Source: JAAEKA01 sp049299095 (GTDB lineage: Bacteria > Chloroflexota > Anaerolineae > JAAEKA01). Taken from it: 64,000 bases of DNA. Under the pieces are notes generated by a model. The model saw only the letters and a list, made by a program, of their open reading frames with translations. It made no database searches and was not told where the DNA came from. The translations under genes were made by a program, and so were the position numbers. The first letter of the stretch is position 1; each line of letters begins with the position of its first letter. The stretch spans positions 1 to 64,000 of the forward strand of contig JBAQWV010000041.1 in NCBI GenBank assembly GCA_049299095.1, in the 5' to 3' direction. Below, in pieces: positions 10,895 to 19,213 of the stretch.

Positions 10895-13174
10895 ATGGCC
10901 CTCTGGCAAGAACCCACCCCCATTTCCGTGCCGCCAGCTCTGCAACAAGCTGCCGGCGGCCACTGGTTGGTGGCGCACACCCTTGCCCAGCGCGGCATCC
11001 TTGATCCCGACAGCGCCCACGCCTTCCTCGACCCCGCGCGCTACACCCCCACCTCTCCCTACGAGCTGCCCGGCATGGCCGCGGCGGTGGAACGCATCCA
11101 GCAAGCCTTGCAGCACGGCGAACGCATCGCCGTTTGGGGCGATTTCGACGTAGACGGCCAAACCGCCACCACGTTACTGGTGCAAACGCTGCGCGCCCTC
11201 GGCGGTGACGTGCTGTATCACATTCCCATACGCGCCAGCGAAGGCCACGGCGTACACCTGCCCGCGCTAACACGCCTGTTGGACGCCGGCGCGCAACTCA
11301 TCATCACCTGCGACACCGGCATTGACGCGCAGGCCGCGGTCAGCTTCGCCCGCACGCGTGACGTGGATTTCGTCATCACCGATCACCACGACCTGCCCGC
11401 CACACTGCCGGACGCCGTGGCCGTAGTCAACCCCAAGCAATTGTCCACCACACATCCGCTGGCAACGCTACCCGGCGTGGGAGTCGCCTACAAACTGGCC
11501 GAAGCCTTGTATCCGCGCGCGTCCGCCTGGCTCGACCTCGTCGCTCTGGGCATTGTGGCCGATGTCGCCCTGCAAACTGGCGATACCCGCTATTTATTGC
11601 AACGCGGGCTAGCCCAATTACGCCAAACGCCGCGGCTGGGGCTGCAAGAACTCCTAAAACTGACCCAGGTCATCCCCGATCAGCTAAACGAAGACCATAT
11701 TGGCTTTGAATTGGCCCCGCGTTTGAACGCGCTGGGACGATTGAGCGATGCCAACGTCGCGGTGGAATTTCTGACCACCGAGGATACGGAGCGCGCGCGG
11801 CTGCTGGCGGTCACGCTGGACGGACTAAACGCCGAACGGAAACGCCTGACCGACCAAATTTTTCAAGGCGCGCTGGCGCAACTGGAGCAAGACCGCTCGC
11901 TTTTGAGCCATGCCGCGCTGGTGTTAGCTCATCCTGCCTGGGAGCCGGGGGTGATCGGCATCGTTGCCAGCCGCCTGGTGGAGCATTTTCACCGGCCCAC
12001 GTTGTTGCTCGCTGCGCCACCAGGACACCTTGCGCGCGGTTCGGCCCGTTCGGTAGAGGGGTGCAACATTACCGCGGCCATTGCCACCTGCAGCGATCTC
12101 CTTGTCAGCTTCGGCGGACATCCGATGGCCGCCGGGGTGGCAATGGAACCGGAGTACGTGGACCTGTTTCGCCGACGCCTGGCGCGCGCGGTGGCTATGC
12201 AGGTGGGCGATACCCCCGCGGAACCAACGATCCAGATTGACGCGGCCATTTCGCTGGCTGAACTGTCGCTGGAGCTGGTGACCGATCTAGAACGTCTGGC
12301 CCCGTTCGGGCCGGGCAACCCACGGCTGACGCTCGTCAGCTTCGACCATGCCCTGCTGCGTGACCGCACCATTGGCCGCGGGCGCGAACACAGCGCCCTG
12401 CTGATCGAAGACGAAAACGGCGCCAGCCGCGAGGTGCTATGGTGGCAGGGGGCTGGCTGGCCACGGCCGGCCGGCCGCTTCGATCTGGCTTATACGGCGC
12501 GCGCCACCACGTACCGCGGTCAGCGCCAGGTACAAGTCGAATGGGTAGATGCGCGCAGCCGCGCACAAGAAAATAACCGGCCCGCAGCGCATCAGGCGAC
12601 CGTGCTGGATTATCGCCGTGAGCCGGAGCCACGGGCCGCGCTGGCGGCCTTGCGCGCCGATCCAGCAACGCAGGTCTGGTGCGAGGCAGAGGCGCGGCGA
12701 CTGTGGCAGGGACAGGATCGCACCGAGCTGACCCCGGCAGCTACGCTGGTAATCTGGACGACGCCCCCCAGCCGGGCGGTGCTGCAAGCCGCGCTTGCCC
12801 AAGTGCAGCCGCAGCAAGTGGCTGTGTTTGCTTTTGATCCGGGGCTGACTGAGCCGGAAGGGTTCCTGCAACGGCTGGCCGGACTGGTGAAATATGTTTT
12901 GCGCACCCCAGATCAGCCAACAAGCCTCGTTTGGCTGGCCGCGGCGACCGCGCAAAGCGTGGCCGCGGCCCGACTGGGACTGCATTGGCTGGCTGGTCGC
13001 GGGCATGTGCAGATCGTGGCGATGCAGGGTGATATCGTCACGTTGCTGCCGGGCACAGGACGCCCGGCCCCGACTGATCCCGCGCTGGATAGTGCCCTGC
13101 GCGCGACGCTGGCAGAAACCGCGGCTTTTCGGCGCTTCTTTGCCGAAGCTGATCCGGCCGTGCTGCTGGCTTGA
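10895..13174 (+). CDS. recJ: Single-stranded-DNA-specific exonuclease RecJ
   Basis: This 759-residue protein is a RecJ 5'-3' ssDNA exonuclease acting in recombination and repair. It has the DHH phosphoesterase motifs DFDVDG (83-88), CDTGID and DHH (163-165), then the DHHA1 domain with GSARS and FGGHPMAAG, and an OB-like segment. The C-terminal extension of roughly 200 residues beyond the E. coli-type core is common in RecJ of Firmicutes and Chloroflexi-like bacteria and is the most divergent part. The ATG lies 15 nt after the hairpin and no clear ribosome-binding site is visible. Confidence 0.93.
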   Translation: MALWQEPTPISVPPALQQAAGGHWLVAHTLAQRGILDPDSAHAFLDPARYTPTSPYELPGMAAAVERIQQALQHGERIAVWGDFDVDGQTATTLLVQTLRALGGDVLYHIPIRASEGHGVHLPALTRLLDAGAQLIITCDTGIDAQAAVSFARTRDVDFVITDHHDLPATLPDAVAVVNPKQLSTTHPLATLPGVGVAYKLAEALYPRASAWLDLVALGIVADVALQTGDTRYLLQRGLAQLRQTPRLGLQELLKLTQVIPDQLNEDHIGFELAPRLNALGRLSDANVAVEFLTTEDTERARLLAVTLDGLNAERKRLTDQIFQGALAQLEQDRSLLSHAALVLAHPAWEPGVIGIVASRLVEHFHRPTLLLAAPPGHLARGSARSVEGCNITAAIATCSDLLVSFGGHPMAAGVAMEPEYVDLFRRRLARAVAMQVGDTPAEPTIQIDAAISLAELSLELVTDLERLAPFGPGNPRLTLVSFDHALLRDRTIGRGREHSALLIEDENGASREVLWWQGAGWPRPAGRFDLAYTARATTYRGQRQVQVEWVDARSRAQENNRPAAHQATVLDYRREPEPRAALAALRADPATQVWCEAEARRLWQGQDRTELTPAATLVIWTTPPSRAVLQAALAQVQPQQVAVFAFDPGLTEPEGFLQRLAGLVKYVLRTPDQPTSLVWLAAATAQSVAAARLGLHWLAGRGHVQIVAMQGDIVTLLPGTGRPAPTDPALDSALRATLAETAAFRRFFAEADPAVLLA

Positions 13175-13380
13175 CCCGTCTGCGCAGTTTTCCACAGCGC
13201 GCCCTGCAAAACTCTGCAAAAGCGAGCGAAAACTTCTGTTGGCAATTCCCCGCCCATAACCCCTCTGCCAAGGCCGCCCCTACATCTAGGGCGCGCGTGC
13301 CACGCACCCGCTGAATGTGTACCGTGCCGCACAAACACCGTCAAACCCACCTGTAGCGCAATTCACCGCCTCAAGCAGGT

Positions 13381-13409
13381 TTTCGCACGGTTATCCACCG
13401 TCATCCACT
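13381..13409 (+). repeat. Three 10-bp-phased DnaA-box-like repeats
   Basis: TTTCGCACGG, TTATCCACCG and TCATCCACTG follow each other with exactly 10-bp periodicity. The second matches the DnaA box TTATCCACA at 8 of 9 positions; the others are weaker. One-turn phasing is what stacked DnaA would need. Confidence 0.55.
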
Positions 13410-13499
13410 GACAAGCCAGCCAACTCCTTACCACTAGGGCTAGGGGGAGAAGCCACGCTTCTGCCCTAACACTGGTCTTGCTGCGCTTGTCAATCGGCG

Positions 13500-13576
13500 T
13501 TCTCCACATTTCCACACTCCCTACTGCTACGACGATATAAATTTATATAAACAAAATGAAAAAGATTCTTTTTGTG
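13500..13576 (+). other. Putative basal unwinding element: DnaA boxes, trios, AT tract
   Basis: Two overlapping boxes (TTCTCCACA 13500-13508, ATTTCCACA 13508-13516) are followed after four bases by CTACTGCTA (13521-13529). This reads as three DnaA-trio-like units on the complementary strand (3'-GAT/GAC/GAT). The AT-rich tract 13534-13576 starts immediately after. The order box, trio, AT-rich DNA is the arrangement described for the Bacillus subtilis unwinding region. Confidence 0.55.
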
Positions 13577-13597
13577 CCGAATCTGCATTCCGGCCTA

Positions 13598-13631
13598 AAG
13601 GGTTGCACAACCCTTCAACAATGAGTACAAT
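13598..13631 (+). promoter_or_regulatory. Promoter with overlapping palindrome
   Basis: TTGCAC (13603-13608) and TACAAT (13626-13631) are 17 nt apart and lead to the gene at 13678. An inverted repeat AAGGGTTG/CAACCCTT with a 2-bp centre (13598-13615) covers the -35, a good position for a repressor operator. Confidence 0.65.
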
Positions 13632-13677
13632 AGGGGCGGTGATTGCACCATTTAGAACACGTCCTCAGGAAGCTTTT

Positions 13678-14622
13678 ATGCGACTATCCCTTGTAGTGAT
13701 TCTCGTCGTTGCCTTGTTGGCGACGGCTTTTCTCCCTGCTGCTGCACAGACCGCGACTCCCGTCCAACTGGCTGGCTGGGATGTGCAGGTGTGGCCGGAA
13801 TATGATCAACCGTCAGTGCTGGTGATTTTGAACGGCACGATAGCAGATGGGGCGGCTTATCCCGTGTCGGTGCATATCCCCTTGCCAGCCGAGGCGGAAA
13901 TCCATGCTGTGGCTTATCCTGATGCAACTGGCAATTTGTTGACGCTGGCTGCCGATACACAAGCAACTGCCGACGGCAAGACTGTTTCCTTTGAACTCGA
14001 TCAGCCCAAGTTTGTCATTGAGTTCTATGCGGATATCCTTACCCCTGCGCCGGACCGTAGCTTTGCCCTGAATCTGGTGACACCGTACGCCACGCAGCAA
14101 GCTACTCTGATGCTGCGGCAGCCGGCGCGTGCCAGCAACTGGAAAAGCTCCCCTGCGATTGCCTCGAATGCGGTGGACGAATTAGGCAATCCTACGTATA
14201 CCCTGAATCTGGGCGCACAAACCGCCGGTCAGACGTTCCCTGTGCAGGTGAGTTACACCAAAGCCGACGCCAATCCGTCTGTGGTGGCCCAGGCGCAGAC
14301 GCCCGCGACGACCAATGCCGTTGTTGCGGCTGAACCGGTACAGCAAAACTGGCTGCCGTGGCTGGCTGCGCTGGCCGCTTTGGCGGGTGCAGGCGCTTTG
14401 CTGGCCTATGTGTTCAGCCAACGCCGGGCTGCTGCCACAATGTCGCGTCAGGCACGGCGGCGCACTGCCCGCGAGCGCACCCAAGATGGCAACACCCGTC
14501 CTTCACCGCAGCCCAAAGTGACGGCTGCGGCGGGGACGCAAAATAAATTCTGTTCTCAGTGCGGGCAGAAATTTGCGGATAGTGACAAGTTTTGTCGCAA
14601 CTGCGGCGCACCCAGACCTTAG
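13678..14622 (+). CDS. Exported single-pass membrane protein with cytoplasmic zinc ribbon
   Basis: The 314-residue protein has an N-terminal signal peptide ending near AAAQT (residue 24), an extracytoplasmic beta-rich domain of about 200 residues, one transmembrane helix (about 222-245), a basic segment and a C-terminal zinc ribbon with two CxxC pairs (CSQC and CRNC). The topology suggests sensing outside and protein binding inside, but the function is unknown. AGGAAG lies five bases before ATG 13678. The next gene begins 15 nt after its stop, so pfk is likely cotranscribed. Confidence 0.75.
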   Translation: MRLSLVVILVVALLATAFLPAAAQTATPVQLAGWDVQVWPEYDQPSVLVILNGTIADGAAYPVSVHIPLPAEAEIHAVAYPDATGNLLTLAADTQATADGKTVSFELDQPKFVIEFYADILTPAPDRSFALNLVTPYATQQATLMLRQPARASNWKSSPAIASNAVDELGNPTYTLNLGAQTAGQTFPVQVSYTKADANPSVVAQAQTPATTNAVVAAEPVQQNWLPWLAALAALAGAGALLAYVFSQRRAAATMSRQARRRTARERTQDGNTRPSPQPKVTAAAGTQNKFCSQCGQKFADSDKFCRNCGAPRP

Positions 14623-14636
14623 AAGGAGTTATGGCG

Positions 14637-16874
14637 ATGATTAAAGTTGGTGTATTGACCAGCGGCGGCGACTCGCCAGGCATGAACGCGGCGGTGCGCG
14701 CGGTCGTGCGCGGCGCGCTTAGCCGCGGCGCTGAAGCCTACGGCATCTACGAAGGCTGGCAGGGCGCAGTGGACGGCGGCGAAAAACTTGAACCGCTCGG
14801 CTGGCGCTCGGTCGGCGGTATTTTACAAAAGGGCGGCACCATGCTCGGCACCGCTCGCTCAGTGGATTTTCGCACGCGTGAAGGGCGTAAAAAGGCCGCA
14901 TTCAATTTATTTAGCCGCGGCATTTCGGGCCTGGTGGTAATCGGCGGCGATGGTTCGTTGACGGGCGCTTTGATTTTGTGCAACGAATGGAACGACTTAA
15001 TCACCGAGTTGGTTAAGGAAGGCGCTCTGACACTGCCGGAGGGCGCAGGCGTGCCGCCATTGCGTGTGGTCGGCCTGCCTGGCTCGATTGACAACGATCT
15101 GTTCGGTTCTGATATTTCCATCGGCGCAGATACTGCCCTGCAAACGATTGTGCGCGCCGTTGACCAACTGGAATCGACGGCCGCCGCGCACCAACGCACC
15201 TTTATTGTGGAAGTGATGGGGCGCAACTGTGGGTATTTGGCGCTGACCAGCGCCCTGTCCAGCGGCGGTCACTGGGTGTTGATCCCTGAAGAAGAGATGG
15301 ATCCGCGCTGGCATCAGAAGATGGTGAAGGCGTTGCAGCGCGGCCGCGAGGCCGGACGCCGCCATATGACCGTGGTCGTGGCCGAAGGCGCACGGCATCC
15401 TGACGGCTTGCCGATCCGCGCAGAAACCATTCAACAGATTTTACAAAAGCAGATGGGTGTCGAAGCGCGTGTGACGGTGCTGGGTCATGTGCAGCGCGGC
15501 GGCGCAGCCAGCGCCTATGACCGTATCCTGGCAACCCGTCTGGGGGTGGCCGCGATTGATAACCTGCTGGACATGCCCGCGGATACACCGCCGCGCATGA
15601 TCGGTATGATCAACAACGAACCGACTGCCACGCCGCTGGATGAAGTGATTACCAAAAGCCAGGCAGTGGGCAAGGCGATTGATGAAGGCGTTTACTCTAC
15701 GGTGCTTTCGCTGCGCGGCACCAGCTTCCGCGACCAGTTGAACCTGCTCAAGGTGATGACACAGGCTGTACCGGAAAAGCCCGACAAGTCGCTGGGCACG
15801 ATTGCCGTTGTTACGGCCGGTGCGGATGCGCCGGGCATGAACGCGGCGGTACGCGTGGCTGTGCGCCTGGCGCTCAACGCAGGTGCGCGCGTGGTTGGTG
15901 GTATCAACGGCTTCCGCGGCATGGTACGCGGTCAAGTCGAGGAGATGAATTGGATGTCAGTCAGCGGCTGGGTCGGCCAGGGAGGCACGCATCTTGGCTC
16001 TGGTCGCTATGATTTCGAGCCGGACGATTTCAGCCAGCTGGAAAAGGTGTTGCAACAGAACGAAGTGCGCGCCATGCTGGTGCTGGGCGGCCTGAACGCA
16101 TTGGAAAACGTCAACGAGCTGGTGCGGCGGCGCAATCGCTACCCCGGCTTCAATATCCCGATCATTTGCCTGCCCGCTACCATTGACAACAGCGTGCCGG
16201 CCACGGATTACTGCGTAGGTGCGGACACGGCGCTGAACAACATCGTAGAAGCGGTAGACAAGATCAAGGATACAGCCAGTTCGACGCATCGGGCGTTTAT
16301 CATCGAGGTGATGGGCGACGAATGTGGCTATCTGCCGTTGATGAGCGCGCTGGCTTGCGGCGCCGAGCAGGCTTATATCCCTGAAGATGGCATCAGCCTG
16401 GACAACCTGGAAGCGGATGTGAAAGATTTGCGCGATGGCTTCCGTGCAGGCAAGACGTTGGGCATCTTCATGATGGGCGAAGAAGCGTCACGCCACTACA
16501 ACACCGACGTGATTCGCCGCGTGATGCAGGAAGAGGGCCACGACGAATTCGATGTGCGCGCGTGCATCCTTGGTCATGTGCAGCGCGGCGGCGCTCCCAC
16601 CCCGTTCGACCGCATTCAGGCCAGCCGCTTTGCCAATGTTGCCATCCAAACACTGCTGGAACAGATCAAGGAAGAAGACAACAGCGCGGGCGTGGTGGGG
16701 CTGGTGGGTAAGAAAATCCGCATTACCCCGCTGGCTGATGCGATGGCACAACTCGATTCTGATGCAGGCCGCCCGAAGAAGCAGTGGTGGTACGGTTTGA
16801 AAAATGTGCTATATCGCATGGCGCTGACGCCAGGCGAGGATGTAACGACTGAAGGCAAGCCGATTCCTGAATAG
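14637..16874 (+). CDS. pfkA: Double-domain 6-phosphofructokinase
   Basis: This 745-residue protein is two PFK domains in tandem (about 1-375 and 385-745), the architecture of eukaryotic PFK. The N-half keeps the ATP/Mg motif GGDGS (103-107), the catalytic SIDND (150-154) and MGRNCGY. In the C-half these read GGLNA (484-488), TIDNS (515-519) and MGDECGY, so the Mg-binding aspartates and the fructose-6-phosphate arginine are lost, while LGHVQRGG is kept in both halves. I infer a catalytic N-half and a regulatory C-half. ATG 14637 has AAGGAG eight bases upstream; ATG 14631 would be only two bases away. Confidence 0.88.
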   Translation: MIKVGVLTSGGDSPGMNAAVRAVVRGALSRGAEAYGIYEGWQGAVDGGEKLEPLGWRSVGGILQKGGTMLGTARSVDFRTREGRKKAAFNLFSRGISGLVVIGGDGSLTGALILCNEWNDLITELVKEGALTLPEGAGVPPLRVVGLPGSIDNDLFGSDISIGADTALQTIVRAVDQLESTAAAHQRTFIVEVMGRNCGYLALTSALSSGGHWVLIPEEEMDPRWHQKMVKALQRGREAGRRHMTVVVAEGARHPDGLPIRAETIQQILQKQMGVEARVTVLGHVQRGGAASAYDRILATRLGVAAIDNLLDMPADTPPRMIGMINNEPTATPLDEVITKSQAVGKAIDEGVYSTVLSLRGTSFRDQLNLLKVMTQAVPEKPDKSLGTIAVVTAGADAPGMNAAVRVAVRLALNAGARVVGGINGFRGMVRGQVEEMNWMSVSGWVGQGGTHLGSGRYDFEPDDFSQLEKVLQQNEVRAMLVLGGLNALENVNELVRRRNRYPGFNIPIICLPATIDNSVPATDYCVGADTALNNIVEAVDKIKDTASSTHRAFIIEVMGDECGYLPLMSALACGAEQAYIPEDGISLDNLEADVKDLRDGFRAGKTLGIFMMGEEASRHYNTDVIRRVMQEEGHDEFDVRACILGHVQRGGAPTPFDRIQASRFANVAIQTLLEQIKEEDNSAGVVGLVGKKIRITPLADAMAQLDSDAGRPKKQWWYGLKNVLYRMALTPGEDVTTEGKPIPE

Positions 16875-16892
16875 GCTTTTGTCAAGACAGAT

Positions 16893-16939
16893 AACAAAAC
16901 GCCGCGGTGGTCAGAAACCGACCACCGCGGCGTTTTGTT
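16893..16939. terminator. Bidirectional terminator
   Basis: A perfect 20-bp stem (16893-16912 with 16920-16939) and 7-nt loop sit between the convergent pfk and DsbA-like genes. The stem ends in CAAAAC/GTTTTG. Confidence 0.85.
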
Positions 16940-16986
16940 GTTTAGCTTTACAGGGGAGTGGAAAGAAGCGTTTTTCAGCCAGCCTG

Positions 16987-17790
16987 TCACTGCGTCAGGT
17001 TGGCTTCGATGAGTTGGGCAAGCTGTTCATACGACTGTGCGCCGGGGATCAGTTGCTCGCCAATGATGAAGGTGGGGCGGAGCCGGATGCCGTTGGCGCG
17101 GCGTACGCGATCCAACTCCAGGGTTTGGGCCGCAAACTGGCCGCTTTCCAGGCATTGACTGAACGCGGTTAAGTCAGGTACACCGGCTTGGGTGGCGAGT
17201 TCGTTGTACAAAGCCGTGTCAGCACTGAACAGGCGGTTCTGTTCGGCGTAGAAAATATCGTGCAAGGTCCAGAAGTATTCAGCCCCCTGCGTTCCTGCAC
17301 AAACCGCGGCTTCGTAGGTTTTTTGGGTAGGCGTGTGATCAAGAACGGGGTAATAGACGTAGCGAATCTTGCCGGTATCCGCGTAGTCGGCCAGCACTTG
17401 CGGTTCAGTGGATAGCACGTATCCACGGCAAGCACTTCAGAGGAAGTCGGAATAGTCTGTGACCACCAACGCGGCTGGATCGGGACTGCCGCGGAAGTAA
17501 AGCCCCTCTTCGGTGACGCCAAAGACTGATTGGGGAGCCAGCGTGGGGATGGCTGTCGGGCTGTCTGTGGCGACGGGAGCGGGCAGCGCAGTGGCGGATG
17601 GAACGGCCAGTGCCGTCGGTGTTTCTGCTTCCGGCAAGGGTGCGGCGGTCGGCATTGTGGTGGGGGGCAGCGTCGGTGGCAGGGTTGCAGCCGGTTGCGC
17701 CACGGTAGGCGTCGGTTGAGCCGCGCTTGCGCAAGCTGTCGCCAGCCATAGCAACATGCCGAGAGCGAGTAAGGGCCAACGGAATCGCAT
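16987..17790 (-). CDS. DsbA-like lipoprotein with in-frame TGA at the first active-site Cys: candidate selenoprotein
   Basis: One reading frame of 268 codons is interrupted only by a TGA at 17437-17439. Upstream of it are 117 residues: a lipoprotein signal (LATAC, lipid-Cys 20), a long Pro/Thr/Ala linker and VVTDYSDFL. Downstream, in the same frame, come SACRGY and a DsbA-like domain ending LIEANLTQ, with the cis-Pro region RLRPTF. DsbA relatives read (D/E)(F/Y)xDFxCxxCR at this place, so the TGA replaces exactly the first Cys of CxxC, giving UxxC (U118, C121). A SECIS-like hairpin starts 10 nt after the TGA. AGGAGG lies four bases before the ATG. A disabling nonsense mutation is the alternative; selA/selB/selD are not in the window. 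Confidence 0.75.
17397..17432 (-). promoter_or_regulatory. Putative bacterial SECIS hairpin
   Basis: On the minus strand, 10 nt after the TGA, GTGGATA (17420-17426) pairs perfectly with TATCCAC (17408-17414) around a 5-nt loop CGTGC with G as the second loop base. A lower stem CTTGC/GCAAG (17428-17432 with 17397-17401) extends it across an asymmetric internal loop. Position, and a G within the first two loop bases, fit the bacterial SECIS pattern. Confidence 0.6.
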
Positions 17791-17865
17791 AAAACCTCCT
17801 TTGTACCTGATTTGTGCGGAACTATTTTAGCATGAGCAGCATACCCTGACGGTAAGGAGGCTATC

Positions 17866-17905
17866 AAAAAAAACCGTCGCTGATGCAAAACGCGCCAGCG
17901 ACGGT
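17866..17905 (-). terminator. Rho-independent terminator of the acyl-CoA dehydrogenase gene
   Basis: A perfect 10-bp stem (17896-17905 with 17873-17882) is followed on the minus strand by eight Ts. A weak TAAAAT -10 for the next gene lies after it. Confidence 0.88.
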
Positions 17906-17927
17906 CGGTAAAAGCGTGAGGTTGTGC

Positions 17928-19070
17928 TTACTTCAGTAGTTCGCGCGAGATAATCACCCGCTGAATTTGCGACGTGCCTTCGTAAATCTGGTAAATCTTG
18001 GCGTCGCGCATCAACTTTTCGACCGGATACTCGGCACTATAGCCGTAGCCGCCAAAAATCTGCACGGCATCGGTGGTGGTTTTCATGGCGACATCGGAAG
18101 CAAAGGCTTTGGCGTAGGCTGCTTCTTTGACGTTGGATTCGCCGCGGTCAATCAGCCAGGCGGACTTATAGACCAGCAAGCGGGCTGCTTCAATCGTCAT
18201 CGCCATATCGGCCACCATAAAACCAATCGCTTGGTTGTGGCTGATCGGGCGACCGAACGCGTGCCGCTCGTTGGCATACTGGATCGCTTCTTCCATCGCG
18301 CGGCGGGCAACGCCGGTGGCTGCCGCGGCTACCGAGGGGCGGGAGCGATCAAAGACCTTCATGGCGATCATGAAGCCATCGCCTTCGCGGCCCAGCAGGT
18401 TTTCCGCGGGCACTTCGACGTCTTCCATGAATACTTCGCCGGTCCAGGCTGCGTGCTGGCCCATCTTGTGAATCGGCTTGCCGGTGCTCACGCCCTTCCA
18501 GCCACGCTCGACAACGAAAACGGACATGCCGCGGTGGCGGGCTGCCGGATCAGTCTTGGCAAAGATCACAAAGAAGTCGGCAATAGGCGCGTTGGTGATC
18601 CAGGTTTTGCTGCCGTTGAGGATGTAATGATCCCCTTGCTTGACCGCGGTGGTTTTGATACCGGCCACGTCGGAGCCGGCTGCTGGCTCGGTCAGGCCGT
18701 AGGCGGCCATCTTGCCCTTGTCCATCAGCCATTCGCCCAGATACTTGCGCTTTTGTGCTTCGTTGCCGCCCAGAATAATCGGCCAGGAGGCGAGGCTATT
18801 GAGCATCATCGCGGTCTGGATGCCGGAGCAGCCCCAAGCCAGCTCTTCGTTGGTAATACATTCACCCAAGACATCTACGCCGGGGCCGCCGTATTCTTCG
18901 GGGATGTTGAGGTTCATCAGCCCAAGCTGGCTGGCTTTTTTGAGAATAGGCCACGGATATTCGCCGCTGGTGTCGTAGTGTTCGGCTTGCGGCTTCATTT
19001 CCTTTTCGGCGAACTGGTGGGCCAGGTCGCGCAGCATTCGTTGTTCGTCGTTGAACTCGAAGTTAAGCAT
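17928..19070 (-). CDS. Acyl-CoA dehydrogenase
   Basis: This 380-residue FAD enzyme oxidises an acyl-CoA to the 2-enoyl-CoA in beta-oxidation or branched-chain amino acid breakdown. It shows the three ACAD regions, the FAD/substrate motif YGLTEPAAGSD, the WITNA segment, and the C-terminal catalytic glutamate in IYEGTSQIQR. Length is standard. Exact chain preference cannot be read; butyryl/short-chain-like is plausible. AGGAGG lies seven bases before the ATG. It is transcribed alone from its own promoter and ends at a clear terminator. Confidence 0.95.
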   Translation of the reverse strand: MLNFEFNDEQRMLRDLAHQFAEKEMKPQAEHYDTSGEYPWPILKKASQLGLMNLNIPEEYGGPGVDVLGECITNEELAWGCSGIQTAMMLNSLASWPIILGGNEAQKRKYLGEWLMDKGKMAAYGLTEPAAGSDVAGIKTTAVKQGDHYILNGSKTWITNAPIADFFVIFAKTDPAARHRGMSVFVVERGWKGVSTGKPIHKMGQHAAWTGEVFMEDVEVPAENLLGREGDGFMIAMKVFDRSRPSVAAAATGVARRAMEEAIQYANERHAFGRPISHNQAIGFMVADMAMTIEAARLLVYKSAWLIDRGESNVKEAAYAKAFASDVAMKTTTDAVQIFGGYGYSAEYPVEKLMRDAKIYQIYEGTSQIQRVIISRELLK

Positions 19071-19133
19071 GGCAATGCCTCCTGTGTGGGCTGGCGTTCG
19101 AAAGTTTTGTAACGCAGTGCGTCAATTTGCCGC

Positions 19134-19162
19134 ATTGTAACATGACAGCAAGGAATGTACAA
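19134..19162 (-). promoter_or_regulatory. Acyl-CoA dehydrogenase promoter
   Basis: On the minus strand TTGTAC (19157-19162) and TACAAT (19134-19139) are exactly 17 nt apart. The transcript would start about 57 nt before the ATG. Confidence 0.7.
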
Positions 19163-19213
19163 GAGTGACGGAAGCAGGTGGCACGGTGGGGGACAGGCTG
19201 GCTACTTGGCTAC

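Larger units (their letters stand above)
13188..13583. other. Candidate replication origin (oriC)
   Basis: This gene-free stretch between recJ and the zinc-ribbon gene (13175-13677) contains several near-consensus DnaA boxes, all in the same orientation, then a trio-like run and an AT-rich tract. The boxes are TTTTCCACA at 13188, TTATCCACC at 13391, TCATCCACT at 13401, TTCTCCACA at 13500 and ATTTCCACA at 13508. No box is a perfect TTATCCACA, and dnaA/dnaN are not adjacent, so the call is an inference. A perfect parS lies 7.6 kb away. Two GANTC sites (13564, 13579), targets for the CcrM-like methylase of this window, flank the AT-rich part. Confidence 0.6.

Noticed and set aside
12437..13219. 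Minus-strand frame opposite recJ
   Set aside because: Shadow frame with no recognisable motif; recJ is clear on the other strand.
17437..17439. Splitting the DsbA-like gene into two separate genes at the TGA
   Set aside because: The downstream part starts at a mid-domain GTG with no ribosome-binding site and continues the same frame and domain.
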